Assembly (NCBI RefSeq): GCF_004123905.1
Contig: NZ_MZXW01000048.1
Location: 1 to 55,552 of the forward strand
Reading direction: 5' to 3'
DNA from: Bradyrhizobium betae
GTDB taxonomy: Bacteria; Pseudomonadota; Alphaproteobacteria; Rhizobiales; Xanthobacteraceae
DNA: 55,552 nt
The translations under genes were made by a program, and so were the position numbers. Positions 24,717-33,279 of this stretch are shown one piece after another; positions within the stretch are counted from its first letter, which is position 1, and each line of letters starts with the position of its first letter. The notes below the pieces were generated by a model. It was given only the letters and a program-made list of their open reading frames with translations. It had not been told where the DNA came from and did not search any database.

Positions 24717-25676
24717 CTAAAACGGGCTCACCGAGAAATACCGCAGCCACAGATCGGTGAAGCGGCCTTTTTCCCAGACGCGGAACATGGCCCAGTTCAG
24801 GGCCTGGCGCAGCACGTCGTTGCCCTTGCGTACGGCGATGCCGATGCCCTCGCCGAAGAAGCGGCTTTCGACGAAGGGACCGCCGGAGAAGGCACAGCAA
24901 TCGCCGGAATCCGTGCCGTTGATCCAGAACGCCAGTGAGATGGCGTCGCCGAAGATGAAATCGACCTCGCCCTTGCGTAACGCGCTCCGGAGCGCGTCGT
25001 CATTGGGATAGCCGTGCAGCTCGGCGTCGGTGAACATCGCCTTGAGATACGCCTCGTGCACGGAGCCACCGATCACGCCGACCTTCTTGCCCTCGAGATA
25101 TTCAGGGCGGATCTCCGGCATCACCGCATCCTTGCGCGAGACGAAACGCGCGGGCACCCGGTAATAGGGATCGGTGAAGTCGACGCGGGCGCGCAGCTGC
25201 GGGCTCACCGCCATCGAGGCGATGATGGCGTCGCCCCGGTTGGAGGCGAGCGCGTCGACCAGCGTCTCGAAGCGGCGCATCTGCACCGTGCAGGTGACCT
25301 TGATCTCCTCGCACAGCGCGCGGGCAAGATCGACATTGAAGCCCGCCGGGTTGCCGTCGGCGCCGGTGTAGTTGAACGGCGGATAGTCGGTTTCGGTCAG
25401 GAAGCGGATCACGGTCAGGCGCGACAGGTCCGGCCGCTCCGGCCGCCGGCGCGGATCCCAGAAGCCGGGGACGGCCTGGGGGGCGGCTTGGGGTGCGACC
25501 TGCGGCGTGGCCTGAGGCGTCGCGGGAGGCTGCTTGGCAGGGGCCTGGGCCGTGGCGGCGGTCAGGCCGGCCAGCAGGCAGACGCCTGCGACCAGCCCGG
25601 TCAGAAGCCCACGGGCAGATTTGGACGATTTCGCCTGTTGCGATGGAGCCATCGGCCGGAAATGAACGAATTTCAT
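24717..25676 (-). CDS. Amino-acid-type ABC substrate-binding protein
   Basis: Periplasmic SBP_bac_3 family protein, 319 residues. The N-region is basic, then a signal core LLTGLVAGVCLLAGLTAATA and a Pro/Gln/Ala-rich linker with APQA-type repeats (about 45-70). The ligand domain starts TVIRFLTETDYPPFNYTGAD and has GFNVDLARALCEE, DAIIASMAVSPQLR and GKKVGVIGGSVHEAYL. No permease or ATPase lies beside it, so it is an orphan; a two-component sensor or distant permease could use it. The stop is just beyond a family C repeat. Confidence 0.9.
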   Translation of the reverse strand: MKFVHFRPMAPSQQAKSSKSARGLLTGLVAGVCLLAGLTAATAQAPAKQPPATPQATPQVAPQAAPQAVPGFWDPRRRPERPDLSRLTVIRFLTETDYPPFNYTGADGNPAGFNVDLARALCEEIKVTCTVQMRRFETLVDALASNRGDAIIASMAVSPQLRARVDFTDPYYRVPARFVSRKDAVMPEIRPEYLEGKKVGVIGGSVHEAYLKAMFTDAELHGYPNDDALRSALRKGEVDFIFGDAISLAFWINGTDSGDCCAFSGGPFVESRFFGEGIGIAVRKGNDVLRQALNWAMFRVWEKGRFTDLWLRYFSVSPF

Positions 25677-25748
25677 TGGGATCGGAGGGCGTTATAGACC
25701 ATCCGGCCGGGAACGCGAGCGGGGAATGCGGCCAAGATGGAGGTGCGC

Positions 25749-25868
25749 TCCCTCCCCCGCTAGCGGGGGAGGGTCGGGGAGAGGGTGTCTCCACGGAGGG
25801 ACAATCCCCCAGAGGAGAGAGCCCTCACCCGGCGCTCCGCGCCGACCTCTCCCGCAAGCGGGAGAGGT
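25749..25868. repeat. Palindromic repeat, family E
   Basis: CCTCCCCCGCTAGCGGGGGAGG hairpin, a GTCGGGGAGAGGGTG / CCCTCACCCGGC pair, and a second hairpin CCTCTCCCGCAAGCGGGAGAGG. It lies downstream of the SCO gene. A reduced copy stands at 33203. Confidence 0.85.
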
Positions 25869-25905
25869 TACACCGAGAACGCCGCGCGATGATTCCGCCA
25901 AATAC

Positions 25906-26496
25906 CTACAGATACCGCTTCAGATCCGCCGCGGCCTCCTCCGGGGTCCGCTTCAGGTTGAACGGCGAGACGAAGCGGCCGTCGCGGTCCATCAAATAGA
26001 TCAGCGCGGTGTGGTCCATGGTGTAGTCGCCGTCCTTGGTCGGGACCTTCTTGGCGTAGACCCGATAGGAGGTGATCACCTTGGCGGTCTCGGCGGGGTC
26101 GCCGCTGAGGCCTTCCAGATGCGGATCGAAGCTGGAGAGATAGTCCTTCATCGTGGCGGGCGTGTCGCGCTCGGGATCGACCGAGATGAAGACGGCGTTG
26201 ACCTTGTCAGCGTCTTTACCCATCGCGCGCAGCACCTCCGAGATTTCGAACAGCGAGGTCGGGCAGACATCGGGGCAATGGGTGTAGCCGAAGAAGATCA
26301 GGGTTGGCTTGCCCTTGAGATTCTTGTCGGTGAATGCCTTGCCGGTCTGATCGGTGAGCTGGAACGGGCCGCCGATCGCGGCCGGCTGCGCCACCTTGCT
26401 GACCCCGCCCATGGCCCAGAACACGATCAGCAGCCCGAGAACGAGGCTTGCGGCGAAGGCGGTCGCGATCACCAGCGGACGGGCGGCGGAACTCAT
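25906..26496 (-). CDS. SCO1/SenC family copper protein
   Basis: Membrane-anchored thioredoxin-fold protein, 196 residues, that delivers copper to the CuA site of cytochrome oxidase. An N-terminal helix (LVIATAFAASLVLGLLIVFWAM) anchors it. Copper ligands are present: CxxxC in YTHCPDVCPTSL and the distal His in YTMDHTALIYLMD. GPFQLTDQTGKAF and VFISVDPERDTP are further family marks. The gene upstream encodes a 64-residue membrane protein, probably its operon partner. No oxidase genes are within the window. Confidence 0.94.
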   Translation of the reverse strand: MSSAARPLVIATAFAASLVLGLLIVFWAMGGVSKVAQPAAIGGPFQLTDQTGKAFTDKNLKGKPTLIFFGYTHCPDVCPTSLFEISEVLRAMGKDADKVNAVFISVDPERDTPATMKDYLSSFDPHLEGLSGDPAETAKVITSYRVYAKKVPTKDGDYTMDHTALIYLMDRDGRFVSPFNLKRTPEEAAADLKRYL

Positions 26497-26520
26497 GAGC
26501 GAAAAACTTCCTGTCGGGGG

Positions 26521-26715
26521 TCAAAAGCAGGCAGCGAAGCCGGTCCTGACCATTTCGAAGAACACCTGGGAGCCGTAGTGGAACCACAGCGCGAGCGCGC
26601 CGACCACGACCAACCCGCCGATGCCGGCGCCTGCCAACAGCAGCACGGACGGCAGCCGGCCGGCAGTGGGCGAATTGTCCGATACAGGATGGGCCGGGTG
26701 CAGTGGTTGAGCCAT
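26521..26715 (-). CDS. Small single-pass membrane protein
   Basis: 64 residues starting MAQPLHPAHPVSDN at 26715. A Pro-rich soluble start is followed by one hydrophobic segment (LPSVLLLAGAGIGGLVVVGALAL, about 21-44) and a short tail with Cys63. No family is recognised. It lies 24 bases upstream of the SCO gene on the same strand, which suggests co-transcription and a role near oxidase assembly. No clear ribosome site; moderate confidence that it is real. Confidence 0.6.
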   Translation of the reverse strand: MAQPLHPAHPVSDNSPTAGRLPSVLLLAGAGIGGLVVVGALALWFHYGSQVFFEMVRTGFAACF

Positions 26716-26827
26716 GACAACGATCGGGCCGAAGGCCGGGGTTCCCAAGCTCTCAGATAAGCTTCGGCCCGCCTGCGGGCAAGGCGCCGCTGGCTGGCAA
26801 ACGATCCCGCCCGTCAGGCAGGGAATG

Positions 26828-27349
26828 TCAGTGCAGGAGCTGGCCCCGGGCGGATTCGAGCTGGTCCGCTTGCGGGAGAGGCGCGCGCGACGGCTTGCTG
26901 GTCGAGGCCTGCGCGTCGAGGTAGCAGGGCTTGTACATGGCTTGGAGCTGCCTGCCCTTCAGGAACAGCATGTGCGGGGTGAGGCCGCCGCGCTGGCTGA
27001 TCCAGCGTTTCACCTGCGAGGGATACATCGCATAGAGCATCTGGGTCGCTTCGGAATTGGTCACGGCGCGGCCGTTGGTGCCGAAATCCCAGGCGGCGTG
27101 GAAACCGAGCGTCGCGTGCGAGGTCACACAGATGCGGTCGCGCGGGATAGCGCCGAGGACGATGGTGCAGGCCGAGGCGCAGAGGCCGTCAATGATGACG
27201 GTGTCACCGGACTGGCGCAGGTCCTGGTATTTGTCGACGTAAGTTCCGATCCGTCCACCACGGTCATCCGCGATGCGAACAACCGCGTGAGAAGCCCCCA
27301 TGCAACCGACCAGGAGGACCGCCGCCAGCAACCCCGTCAGAAACTTCAT
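26828..27349 (-). CDS. Predicted periplasmic ClpP-fold-like protein (COG3904 type)
   Basis: 173 residues. The N-terminus MKFLTGLLAAVLLVGCMGAS is a signal with a possible lipobox (LVGC). The core has DGLCASACTIVLGAIPRDRICV, a Gly-x-Cys-Ala-Ser-Ala-Cys signature with a Ser where ClpP-like folds place the nucleophile, then ATLGFHAAWD with the candidate His. Function unknown. The start at 27349 is chosen from the signal; the frame extends 46 codons upstream without support. The 267-base gap upstream to the divergent FAD gene contains no gene that I can see. Confidence 0.75.
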   Translation of the reverse strand: MKFLTGLLAAVLLVGCMGASHAVVRIADDRGGRIGTYVDKYQDLRQSGDTVIIDGLCASACTIVLGAIPRDRICVTSHATLGFHAAWDFGTNGRAVTNSEATQMLYAMYPSQVKRWISQRGGLTPHMLFLKGRQLQAMYKPCYLDAQASTSKPSRAPLPQADQLESARGQLLH

Positions 27350-27616
27350 TGTCCCCCGCCCCAGTCGAATTCGAATCTGCGTGTCAGGTGGTGATGCACG
27401 GCTAGCGTCTGTCGTAACCAAGGTTTTGTCTAGGCAGGCCGGCTCGCTCAAAACAAATTCAAATCCAGTGTTGCGCCCGCGCTGCACTCAGGCCCGTTTC
27501 AATCCCAAACTGGAACAAGTTAACGAGCCGTTACGCGCCAGACCCTTGATCTCAGTTGCAACCGCTGGCTTCAATCCCGGGTAACTACAGGGGGGAACCG
27601 ATGGAGGGGGAAACAC

Positions 27617-29275
27617 ATGGCTGAAGAGACAGACGTCATCGTCGTCGGTGCAGGACTATCGGGCCTTGTTGCCGCAACCGAGATCGCCGACGCAGGCAAG
27701 CGGGTGATCGTCGTCGACCAGGAAGGCGAGCAGTCGCTCGGCGGCCAGGCGTTCTGGTCGTTCGGCGGATTGTTTCTGGTCGATTCGCCGGAGCAGCGCC
27801 GGCTCGGCATCAAGGATTCCTTCGACCTCGCGATGCAGGACTGGCTCGGCACCGCCGGCTTCGACCGCGACGACGATTTTTGGCCGCGGCAATGGGCTGA
27901 AGCCTATGTGGCGTTCGCGGCCGGCGAGAAGCGCGGCTGGCTGCGCGCGATGGGCCATCGCATCTTTCCCGTGGTCGGCTGGGCCGAACGCGGCGGCTAT
28001 GACGCGATGGGCCACGGCAATTCGGTGCCGCGCTTTCACGTCACCTGGGGCACCGGCCCGGGCATCGTCGAACCGTTCGAGCGCCGCGCGCGTGAGGCCA
28101 TGAAGAGCGGCCGGCTGACCTTCAAGTTCCGCCATCGTGTCGATGCGCTCTCCATCACCAACGGCACCGTGGACGGCATCAGCGGCGCGGTGCTCGCGCC
28201 TGACACGATCGAGCGCGGCAAGAGCTCGTCGCGCAACGTCGTCGGCGAATTCTCGCTGAAGGCGCAGGCCGTGATCGTGGCGTCCGGCGGCATCGGCGGC
28301 AACCATGATCTGGTGCGCGCGAACTGGCCGAAGCGGCTCGGCGAGCCGCCAAAGTTCATGATCTCGGGCGTGCCCGAGCATGTCGACGGCCGTATGATCG
28401 GCATCACCGAGAAATCAGGCGCGCGGCTGATCAACCGCGACCGCATGTGGCATTATGTCGAAGGCATCCAGAACTGGTCACCGATCTGGCCGCGCCATGG
28501 CATCCGTATTCTGCCGGGCCCCTCTTCGATGTGGTTCGACGCCACGGGCACGCGATTGCCGGCGCCGCTCTTCCCCGGCTCTGATACGCTGGGCCAGCTC
28601 CAATACATCATGTCCACCGGCTATGATTATTCCTGGTTCATCCTGACGCAGAGCATCATCAAGAAGGAGTTTGCGCTGTCGGGCTCGGAGCAGAACCCTG
28701 ACCTCACCGGCAAGAGCTGGCGCATGACGATCAAGCGCGCCACCAACAAGGGCGCGCCGGCGCCGGTGGAGGCGTTCAAAAGCCATGGTGTCGACTTCAT
28801 CGTGCGCGACAAGATCGAGGATCTCGTCGCGGCCATGAACCAGCTCACCGGCAGCGATCTCCTCAAGCTCGAGCACATCAGGATGCAGATCGAGGCGCGC
28901 GACCGCGAGATCGCCAACCCTTACGTCAAGGATGCGCAGGTGATGAACATCCACAACGCGCGGCGCTACATCGGCGACAGACTGATCCGGACCGCGTCGC
29001 CGCACCGGATTCTCGATCCCGCGCAGGGGCCGTTGATCGCGGTCAAGCTCAACATCCTGACACGCAAGACGCTCGGCGGCTTCGAGACCGATCTCGACTC
29101 CCGCGTGTTCGGCAGCGAGGGCAGCGTCATTCCCGGCCTCTATGCAGTCGGCGAGGCCGCCGGCTTCGGCGGCGGCGGCGTGCACGGCTATCGCTCGCTG
29201 GAAGGCACGTTCCTCGGCGGCTGCCTGTTCTCGGGCCGCAATGCCGGCCGCGCCGCGGCGAAAGCGGTGGGCTAG
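27617..29275 (+). CDS. FAD-binding dehydrogenase, flavocytochrome c/KSTD-like
   Basis: 552 residues. The N-terminal dinucleotide fold is VIVVGAGLSGLVAATEIADAG (GxGxxG) with acid residue VVDQE, followed by GGQAFWSFGGLFLVDS. VIVASGGIGGN and the C-terminal YAVGEAAGFGGGGVHGYRSL complete the FAD site. It belongs to the group of predicted oxidoreductases (COG3573) related to ketosteroid dehydrogenases and fumarate reductase subunits; the substrate is unknown. GGAGGGGG lies nine bases before the ATG. Three bases separate it from the esterase gene. Confidence 0.9.
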   Translation: MAEETDVIVVGAGLSGLVAATEIADAGKRVIVVDQEGEQSLGGQAFWSFGGLFLVDSPEQRRLGIKDSFDLAMQDWLGTAGFDRDDDFWPRQWAEAYVAFAAGEKRGWLRAMGHRIFPVVGWAERGGYDAMGHGNSVPRFHVTWGTGPGIVEPFERRAREAMKSGRLTFKFRHRVDALSITNGTVDGISGAVLAPDTIERGKSSSRNVVGEFSLKAQAVIVASGGIGGNHDLVRANWPKRLGEPPKFMISGVPEHVDGRMIGITEKSGARLINRDRMWHYVEGIQNWSPIWPRHGIRILPGPSSMWFDATGTRLPAPLFPGSDTLGQLQYIMSTGYDYSWFILTQSIIKKEFALSGSEQNPDLTGKSWRMTIKRATNKGAPAPVEAFKSHGVDFIVRDKIEDLVAAMNQLTGSDLLKLEHIRMQIEARDREIANPYVKDAQVMNIHNARRYIGDRLIRTASPHRILDPAQGPLIAVKLNILTRKTLGGFETDLDSRVFGSEGSVIPGLYAVGEAAGFGGGGVHGYRSLEGTFLGGCLFSGRNAGRAAAKAVG

Positions 29276-29278
29276 ATC

Positions 29279-30196
29279 ATGCGGCGGTGGATGCACATCG
29301 CGGCGCTTGTTGGGGCCTTGGCCGCCACCTCGGCTGCATCCGCCGATACGATCGACATCGACGGCGTGAAGCGGTCCTACACCGCACAATTGCCGGTGAA
29401 GAAGCCGGCGCCGCTCGTGGTCGTGCTGCACGGGAAGACCCAGCGCGGTGCCGACATGGTCGCGCGGACGGCGTGGCCGCAGGTCGCAAAGCGCGAAGGT
29501 TTTGCCGTGGTCTTTCCTGATGGGTTGAACCATGCCTGGGCCGATGCGAGGACCAAGGCGGGACCCGCGCTCCGTGGCCCACCTCCCGGCACCGACGACA
29601 TCGCCTTCATCGCAAAGCTCGTCGAGAAGCTGGTGGCGAACGGCACCGCCGACCCTCGCCGCGTCTATATCACCGGCATCTCCAATGGAGGCGCCATGGC
29701 GATGACGCTCGTCTGCGCCCGGGCCGATCTGTTTGCCGCCGGTGCGAGCGTGATCATGAATCTCACCGACGAGGCCGCCGTCACGTGCCATCCGTCGCGG
29801 CCGCTGCCGATGCTGCTGATGAACGGCACGGCCGACCCATTGGTCCCGTACGAGGGCGGCCGCGGATCGAGCTATTATGCCGCAGACGGGTTCTGGTCGA
29901 CCGAGGAGACGCTGGCGTTCTGGCGCAAGCTCAACGGTTGCGAGACCGAGGACGCAAGCGTGACTGACATGACTGAGCGGGCGCCCGCCGACCAGTCCAC
30001 GGTCACACGGATCTCCTCACGCTGTCCCAAAGGACACGACGTCGTACTCTATCGCATCAATCATGGCGGCCACCGCATGCCAGGATTTGCTCCGGATGCG
30101 CGCTTCCCGAAGATCGCAACCAGCCTGCTGGGGCCGCAGAACAACGATATCGACGGCGCGGAGGCGATCTGGACATTTTTCGGCCAGTTTCCGTAA
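29279..30196 (+). CDS. Secreted PHB-depolymerase-like esterase (LpqC type)
   Basis: 305-residue alpha/beta hydrolase with signal peptide (MHIAALVGALAATSAASA). Catalytic elements: oxyanion region VVVLHGKTQRG, nucleophile YITGISNGGAMA, acid NGTADPLVPYEGG and His in NHGGHRMPGF. The order and spacing match feruloyl-esterase/poly(3-hydroxybutyrate) depolymerase-like proteins. It could cleave plant phenolic esters or polyesters; no binding domain is present. Its start is three bases after the FAD gene, so they form an operon. Confidence 0.88.
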   Translation: MRRWMHIAALVGALAATSAASADTIDIDGVKRSYTAQLPVKKPAPLVVVLHGKTQRGADMVARTAWPQVAKREGFAVVFPDGLNHAWADARTKAGPALRGPPPGTDDIAFIAKLVEKLVANGTADPRRVYITGISNGGAMAMTLVCARADLFAAGASVIMNLTDEAAVTCHPSRPLPMLLMNGTADPLVPYEGGRGSSYYAADGFWSTEETLAFWRKLNGCETEDASVTDMTERAPADQSTVTRISSRCPKGHDVVLYRINHGGHRMPGFAPDARFPKIATSLLGPQNNDIDGAEAIWTFFGQFP

Positions 30197-30292
30197 GAAG
30201 TGCATGCATCACCGATTACGCATGCGTGCCTGGGGTGGCAGAGCGCGGGTCGCTGGGCTAGACAGGGCCGCCATTCCAGCAGGAGATCCCCA

Positions 30293-30643
30293 ATGAGCAT
30301 TCAGCGTTTTGAAACCGGCCCGCGCATGAGCCAGGCCGTCGTGCACGGCAACACCGTCTATCTCGCCGGTGTCGTCGCCAACAACGCCGCCGGCGAAAGC
30401 GTGACCAAGCAGACCCAGGACATCCTGAAGACCATCGACGGCCACCTTGCCAAGGCCGGCACTGACAAGTCGAAGCTGCTCTCGGCCACGATCTACATCA
30501 CCGACATGAAGACTTTTGGCGAGATGAACGCGGTATGGGACGCCTGGGTGTCGCCCGGCAACACCCCCGCGCGTGCTACCGTCGAAGCCAAGCTCGCGGC
30601 GGCGCAATACACCGTCGAGATCATGGTGACGGCTGCGAAGTAA
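30293..30643 (+). CDS. ridA: RidA/YjgF family protein
   Basis: 116 residues beginning MSIQRFETGPRMSQAVVHGN with AGGAG seven bases upstream. The family core is clear: YLAGVVANN, TKQTQDILKTIDGHLAKAG, NTPARATVEAKLA. Known RidA proteins hydrolyse reactive enamine/imine intermediates made by PLP enzymes; the Arg in PARATVEA is the carboxylate-binding residue. The isolated context gives no link to a particular pathway. Confidence 0.92.
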   Translation: MSIQRFETGPRMSQAVVHGNTVYLAGVVANNAAGESVTKQTQDILKTIDGHLAKAGTDKSKLLSATIYITDMKTFGEMNAVWDAWVSPGNTPARATVEAKLAAAQYTVEIMVTAAK

Positions 30644-30802
30644 GCTTCGCGCTGAAATTGTTGCGAACGTCTGAAGCGCGATGAGACCATCATCGCGCTT
30701 CATTTTCTTCGCGTGCCGATGACCTCCGAGGTAATCGATCAGCGCACGCGAACCTTCGATAGTGACGGTCAGCCGAACCCGGCGCCATCGAAGGAGAGCC
30801 CC

Positions 30803-31168
30803 ATGACCGACCCCATCACCATCGCCCGCCGCTACATCGATCTCTGGAACGAGCGCATGACAAGCCGCAGGCGCGAGCTCCTCAGCGAGAACTGGACGGC
30901 GGATGCGAGCTATGTCGACCCCCTGATGAAGGGCGACGGCCAGGACGGCATCGACGCGCTGATATCAGGCGTGCAGCAGCGTTTTCCCGACTTCAAGTTC
31001 AAGCTGATCGGCGAGCCCAACGGCTACGGCGACCATGTCCGTTTCAGCTGGGGCCTCGGCCCCGACGGCGTCGACAGCCCGATCAAGGGCACGGATTTTG
31101 CCGTGCTGAGGGACGGGCGGATCCGAAGTATCACGGGATTTCTGGATCAGGTGCCTGCGGGCGCGTGA
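30803..31168 (+). CDS. NTF2-like (SnoaL-type) small protein
   Basis: 121 residues starting MTDPITIARRYIDLWNERMT, with GGAGAG upstream. The pattern YIDLWNE ... WTADASYVDPLMKGDGQDGID ... VQQRFPDFKFKLIGEP ... HVRFSWGLGP is that of the cone-shaped NTF2/SnoaL fold found in small isomerases and binding proteins. No catalytic role can be fixed from the sequence. The frame stays open upstream by 30 codons with no similarity. Confidence 0.82.
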   Translation: MTDPITIARRYIDLWNERMTSRRRELLSENWTADASYVDPLMKGDGQDGIDALISGVQQRFPDFKFKLIGEPNGYGDHVRFSWGLGPDGVDSPIKGTDFAVLRDGRIRSITGFLDQVPAGA

Positions 31169-31195
31169 GGCGGCTGGGTGCCACCACATCATTGG

Positions 31196-31324
31196 TGTCG
31201 TCCCCGCGAACGCGGGGACCCATACCGCGTGATCTCTCGCGTGCGAACGGCAGGAGTACCGAACTCCTGACGTTCGCCAAACTACGCCCTGTGGCTATGG
31301 GTCCCTGCGTTCGCAGGGACGACA
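31196..31324. repeat. Palindromic repeat, family H
   Basis: TGTCGTCCCCGCGAACGCGGGGACCCATA ... TATGGGTCCCTGCGTTCGCAGGGACGACA, a long inverted repeat whose arms each form a hairpin. It occupies the convergent gap between the NTF2-like and lactonase genes. (Each arm is about 29 bases; outer ends at 31196 and 31324.). Confidence 0.88.
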
Positions 31325-31348
31325 GCTTTGGCTTGGTGCGCAGCTGGG

Positions 31349-32197
31349 CTATGCAATGGGCAACCGATACGCAACCTTGGCGTTCGCCCCGAACGCCTTC
31401 TCCCGCACACTCGGCCCGAGCTTCGCCAGACAGGCCTCCAGCGCGCCCTTGATCTCGCCATAGCTCCCAGCCAGCAAACACACCGGCCAGTCCGAGCCGA
31501 AGATCAGGCGATCCTCGCCAAAACATTCTGCCGCATGCGCGACGAACGGAACCAGCCGCTCCGCGTCCCAGTCGTTCCACTTCGCTTCCGTCGCAAGCCC
31601 CGAGATCTTGCACCAGACATTGCCGCAAGCAGCTAACGCCTTGATGCGGTCGGTCCATTCGGCGCTGCCACTGTCGGCGATCGGAGGCTTTGCAGCATGG
31701 TCAAGCACGAAGCGCGCCTGCGGAAACGCCTTTGCGGTTGCGATCGCCGCGGGCAGCTCGCGGGTGCGGACGAGGAAATCGTAGGTGAGATCGCGAGCGA
31801 ACACTGCGCCGAGGCCGCGCTGGACGTCCTCGCGCAACAGCCAATCGGGATCTGGCTCGTCATGGACCTGGTGGCGGATGCCGACGAGCTTTTCGCCTCC
31901 GGGTGAAGCGCGCAACCGGTCGAGAGTGGCGCCGAGCGTGCCGTCCGTCAAATCGGCCCAGCCGACCACACCGATCACCGAGGGCGTCGCATGCGCGATC
32001 CGTATAAACTCCTCGGTCTCCTCCAGCGCCGAGCGGCACTGCACCACGATGCTCGCATCGATGCCGTTGGCTTTCAGCAATGGCGCGAGATCGGCGGGAC
32101 CAAAGGCGCGGCGGATCGGCGCGAGCTCGGGCGCGTCCATCCAGGGATAGTCGGCGCGCGCGGGATCCCAGAAGTGCTGATGGCCGTCGATGATCAT
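31349..32197 (-). CDS. Sugar lactonase, amidohydrolase family (fuconolactonase-like)
   Basis: 282 residues of the amidohydrolase-2 family. HxH metal motif at the start (MIIDGHQHFWDPARADYPWM), then QCRSALEET, GIRHQVHDEPDPDWL, ARFVLDHAAKPPI and RLIFGSDWPVC, all in the order of L-fuconolactone/L-rhamnonolactone hydrolases. It would open the 1,5-lactone formed by the aldose dehydrogenase whose gene ends three bases upstream. It is the last gene of the sugar locus. Confidence 0.9.
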   Translation of the reverse strand: MIIDGHQHFWDPARADYPWMDAPELAPIRRAFGPADLAPLLKANGIDASIVVQCRSALEETEEFIRIAHATPSVIGVVGWADLTDGTLGATLDRLRASPGGEKLVGIRHQVHDEPDPDWLLREDVQRGLGAVFARDLTYDFLVRTRELPAAIATAKAFPQARFVLDHAAKPPIADSGSAEWTDRIKALAACGNVWCKISGLATEAKWNDWDAERLVPFVAHAAECFGEDRLIFGSDWPVCLLAGSYGEIKGALEACLAKLGPSVREKAFGANAKVAYRLPIA

Positions 32198-32200
32198 GGC

Positions 32201-33178
32201 TCACGCTCCGCCCGGCAGCGGCGCGCGTGCGTCCACGAGGTTTCGCGCGCGCAGCTCCTGCCAGAAGGTAGGTGGCGCCGGCGCCTGCGACATCGCGATG
32301 TTGTCTGCGACTTCCGCAGCGTTGCGTGCGCCGAGCACCGCGACCGTCACCGCCGGATGCGCCATGCAGAACTGGAGTGCGGCCGCCTTCAACGCGGTGC
32401 CGTGCTTGCGGCAGAGTTCGTCGAACGCGAGCGCACGCGCGATCAGCGCCGCACCGGCGTCCTGATAATTGAATTTGGCACCTGCGCGCGGGTTCGCCAA
32501 AATGCCGCTGTTGTAGATGCCGCCGAGCAGGATGCCGATGTTTTTGGCCGCGCAGACCGGAAACAGCGCATCCAGCGCGCCCTGGTCGAGCAGCGTGTAG
32601 CGGCCGGCGAGCAGGAAGCAGTCGACCGGCGCGGCTTCAGCGAAACGAACCAGCATTTCCGACTGGTTCATGCCGGCGCCGATCGCCTTGACGGTGCCAT
32701 CGCTGCGCAGGCGCTGGAGCGCGCGGAAGGCACCGGCCACGGCCTCGTCGTAGTGATCGTCGGGATCGTGCACCAGCAGGACATCGACGCGGTCGAGCCC
32801 GAGGCGGACAAGGCTCTCCTCGACCGAGCGCATCACGCCGTCATAAGTGAAATCGAACACCGGCCGCTCGCGCGGCGCGCCCTTGTAATGCTCGTCCTCG
32901 GCGGCAGCGCCATCAGGCGCGCGCAGCAGGCGACCGACCTTGGTCGAGATGGCGTAGGACTCGCGCGGCTGCTGCCGCAGGAATGCGCCGAGCCGCCGTT
33001 CCGCGAGGCCAAAGCCATAGAGCGGCGCGGTATCGTAGAATCGGATGCCGGCCGACCAGCCGGCTGCGAGCGCCGCTTCCGCATCGGCATCGCTGACCGG
33101 AGCGAACAATCCGCCGAGCGGCGCGGTGCCGAGGCCGATCGAGGTGACGTCGAGTGAGCCTAGTCGCGAACGCTGCAT
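32201..33178 (-). CDS. Aldo/keto reductase, D-threo-aldose 1-dehydrogenase-like
   Basis: 325 residues. The AKR tetrad is visible: Asp and Tyr in RFYDTAPLYGFGLAERRLG, Lys in ISTKVGR, His in VLLVHDPDD. The start MQRSRLGSLDVTSIGLGTAP follows GAAGGAA. Relatives oxidise L-fucose, D-arabinose or similar aldoses at C1 with NAD(P)+. With the adjacent lactonase it makes a two-step route from aldose to aldonate. The precise sugar is unknown. The upstream 101-base gap holds a strong hairpin. Confidence 0.88.
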   Translation of the reverse strand: MQRSRLGSLDVTSIGLGTAPLGGLFAPVSDADAEAALAAGWSAGIRFYDTAPLYGFGLAERRLGAFLRQQPRESYAISTKVGRLLRAPDGAAAEDEHYKGAPRERPVFDFTYDGVMRSVEESLVRLGLDRVDVLLVHDPDDHYDEAVAGAFRALQRLRSDGTVKAIGAGMNQSEMLVRFAEAAPVDCFLLAGRYTLLDQGALDALFPVCAAKNIGILLGGIYNSGILANPRAGAKFNYQDAGAALIARALAFDELCRKHGTALKAAALQFCMAHPAVTVAVLGARNAAEVADNIAMSQAPAPPTFWQELRARNLVDARAPLPGGA

Positions 33179-33202
33179 TCCAATTCCTTCCAGAAGCAAG
33201 TA

Positions 33203-33237
33203 TCTCTCCCGCCTGCGGCGACCGCAAGCGGGAGAGA
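33203..33237 (-). repeat. Strong hairpin between binding-protein and aldose-dehydrogenase genes
   Basis: TCTCTCCCGC (33203-33212) pairs with GCGGGAGAGA (33228-33237), then one mismatch, then TGCGG with CCGCA around a three-base loop. It looks like a shortened family E repeat. No T-run follows, so mRNA 3' stabilisation of the binding-protein message or partial attenuation is more likely than full termination. Confidence 0.7.
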
Positions 33238-33279
33238 GCATAGGAGTGTGGGGCTGGCGACACTCCTATTTTGACTCCG

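Noticed and set aside
27512..27532. GGAAC ... CGTT as an EcfG general-stress promoter before the FAD gene
   Set aside because: The spacer is 12 bases; known EcfG promoters have 16-17.
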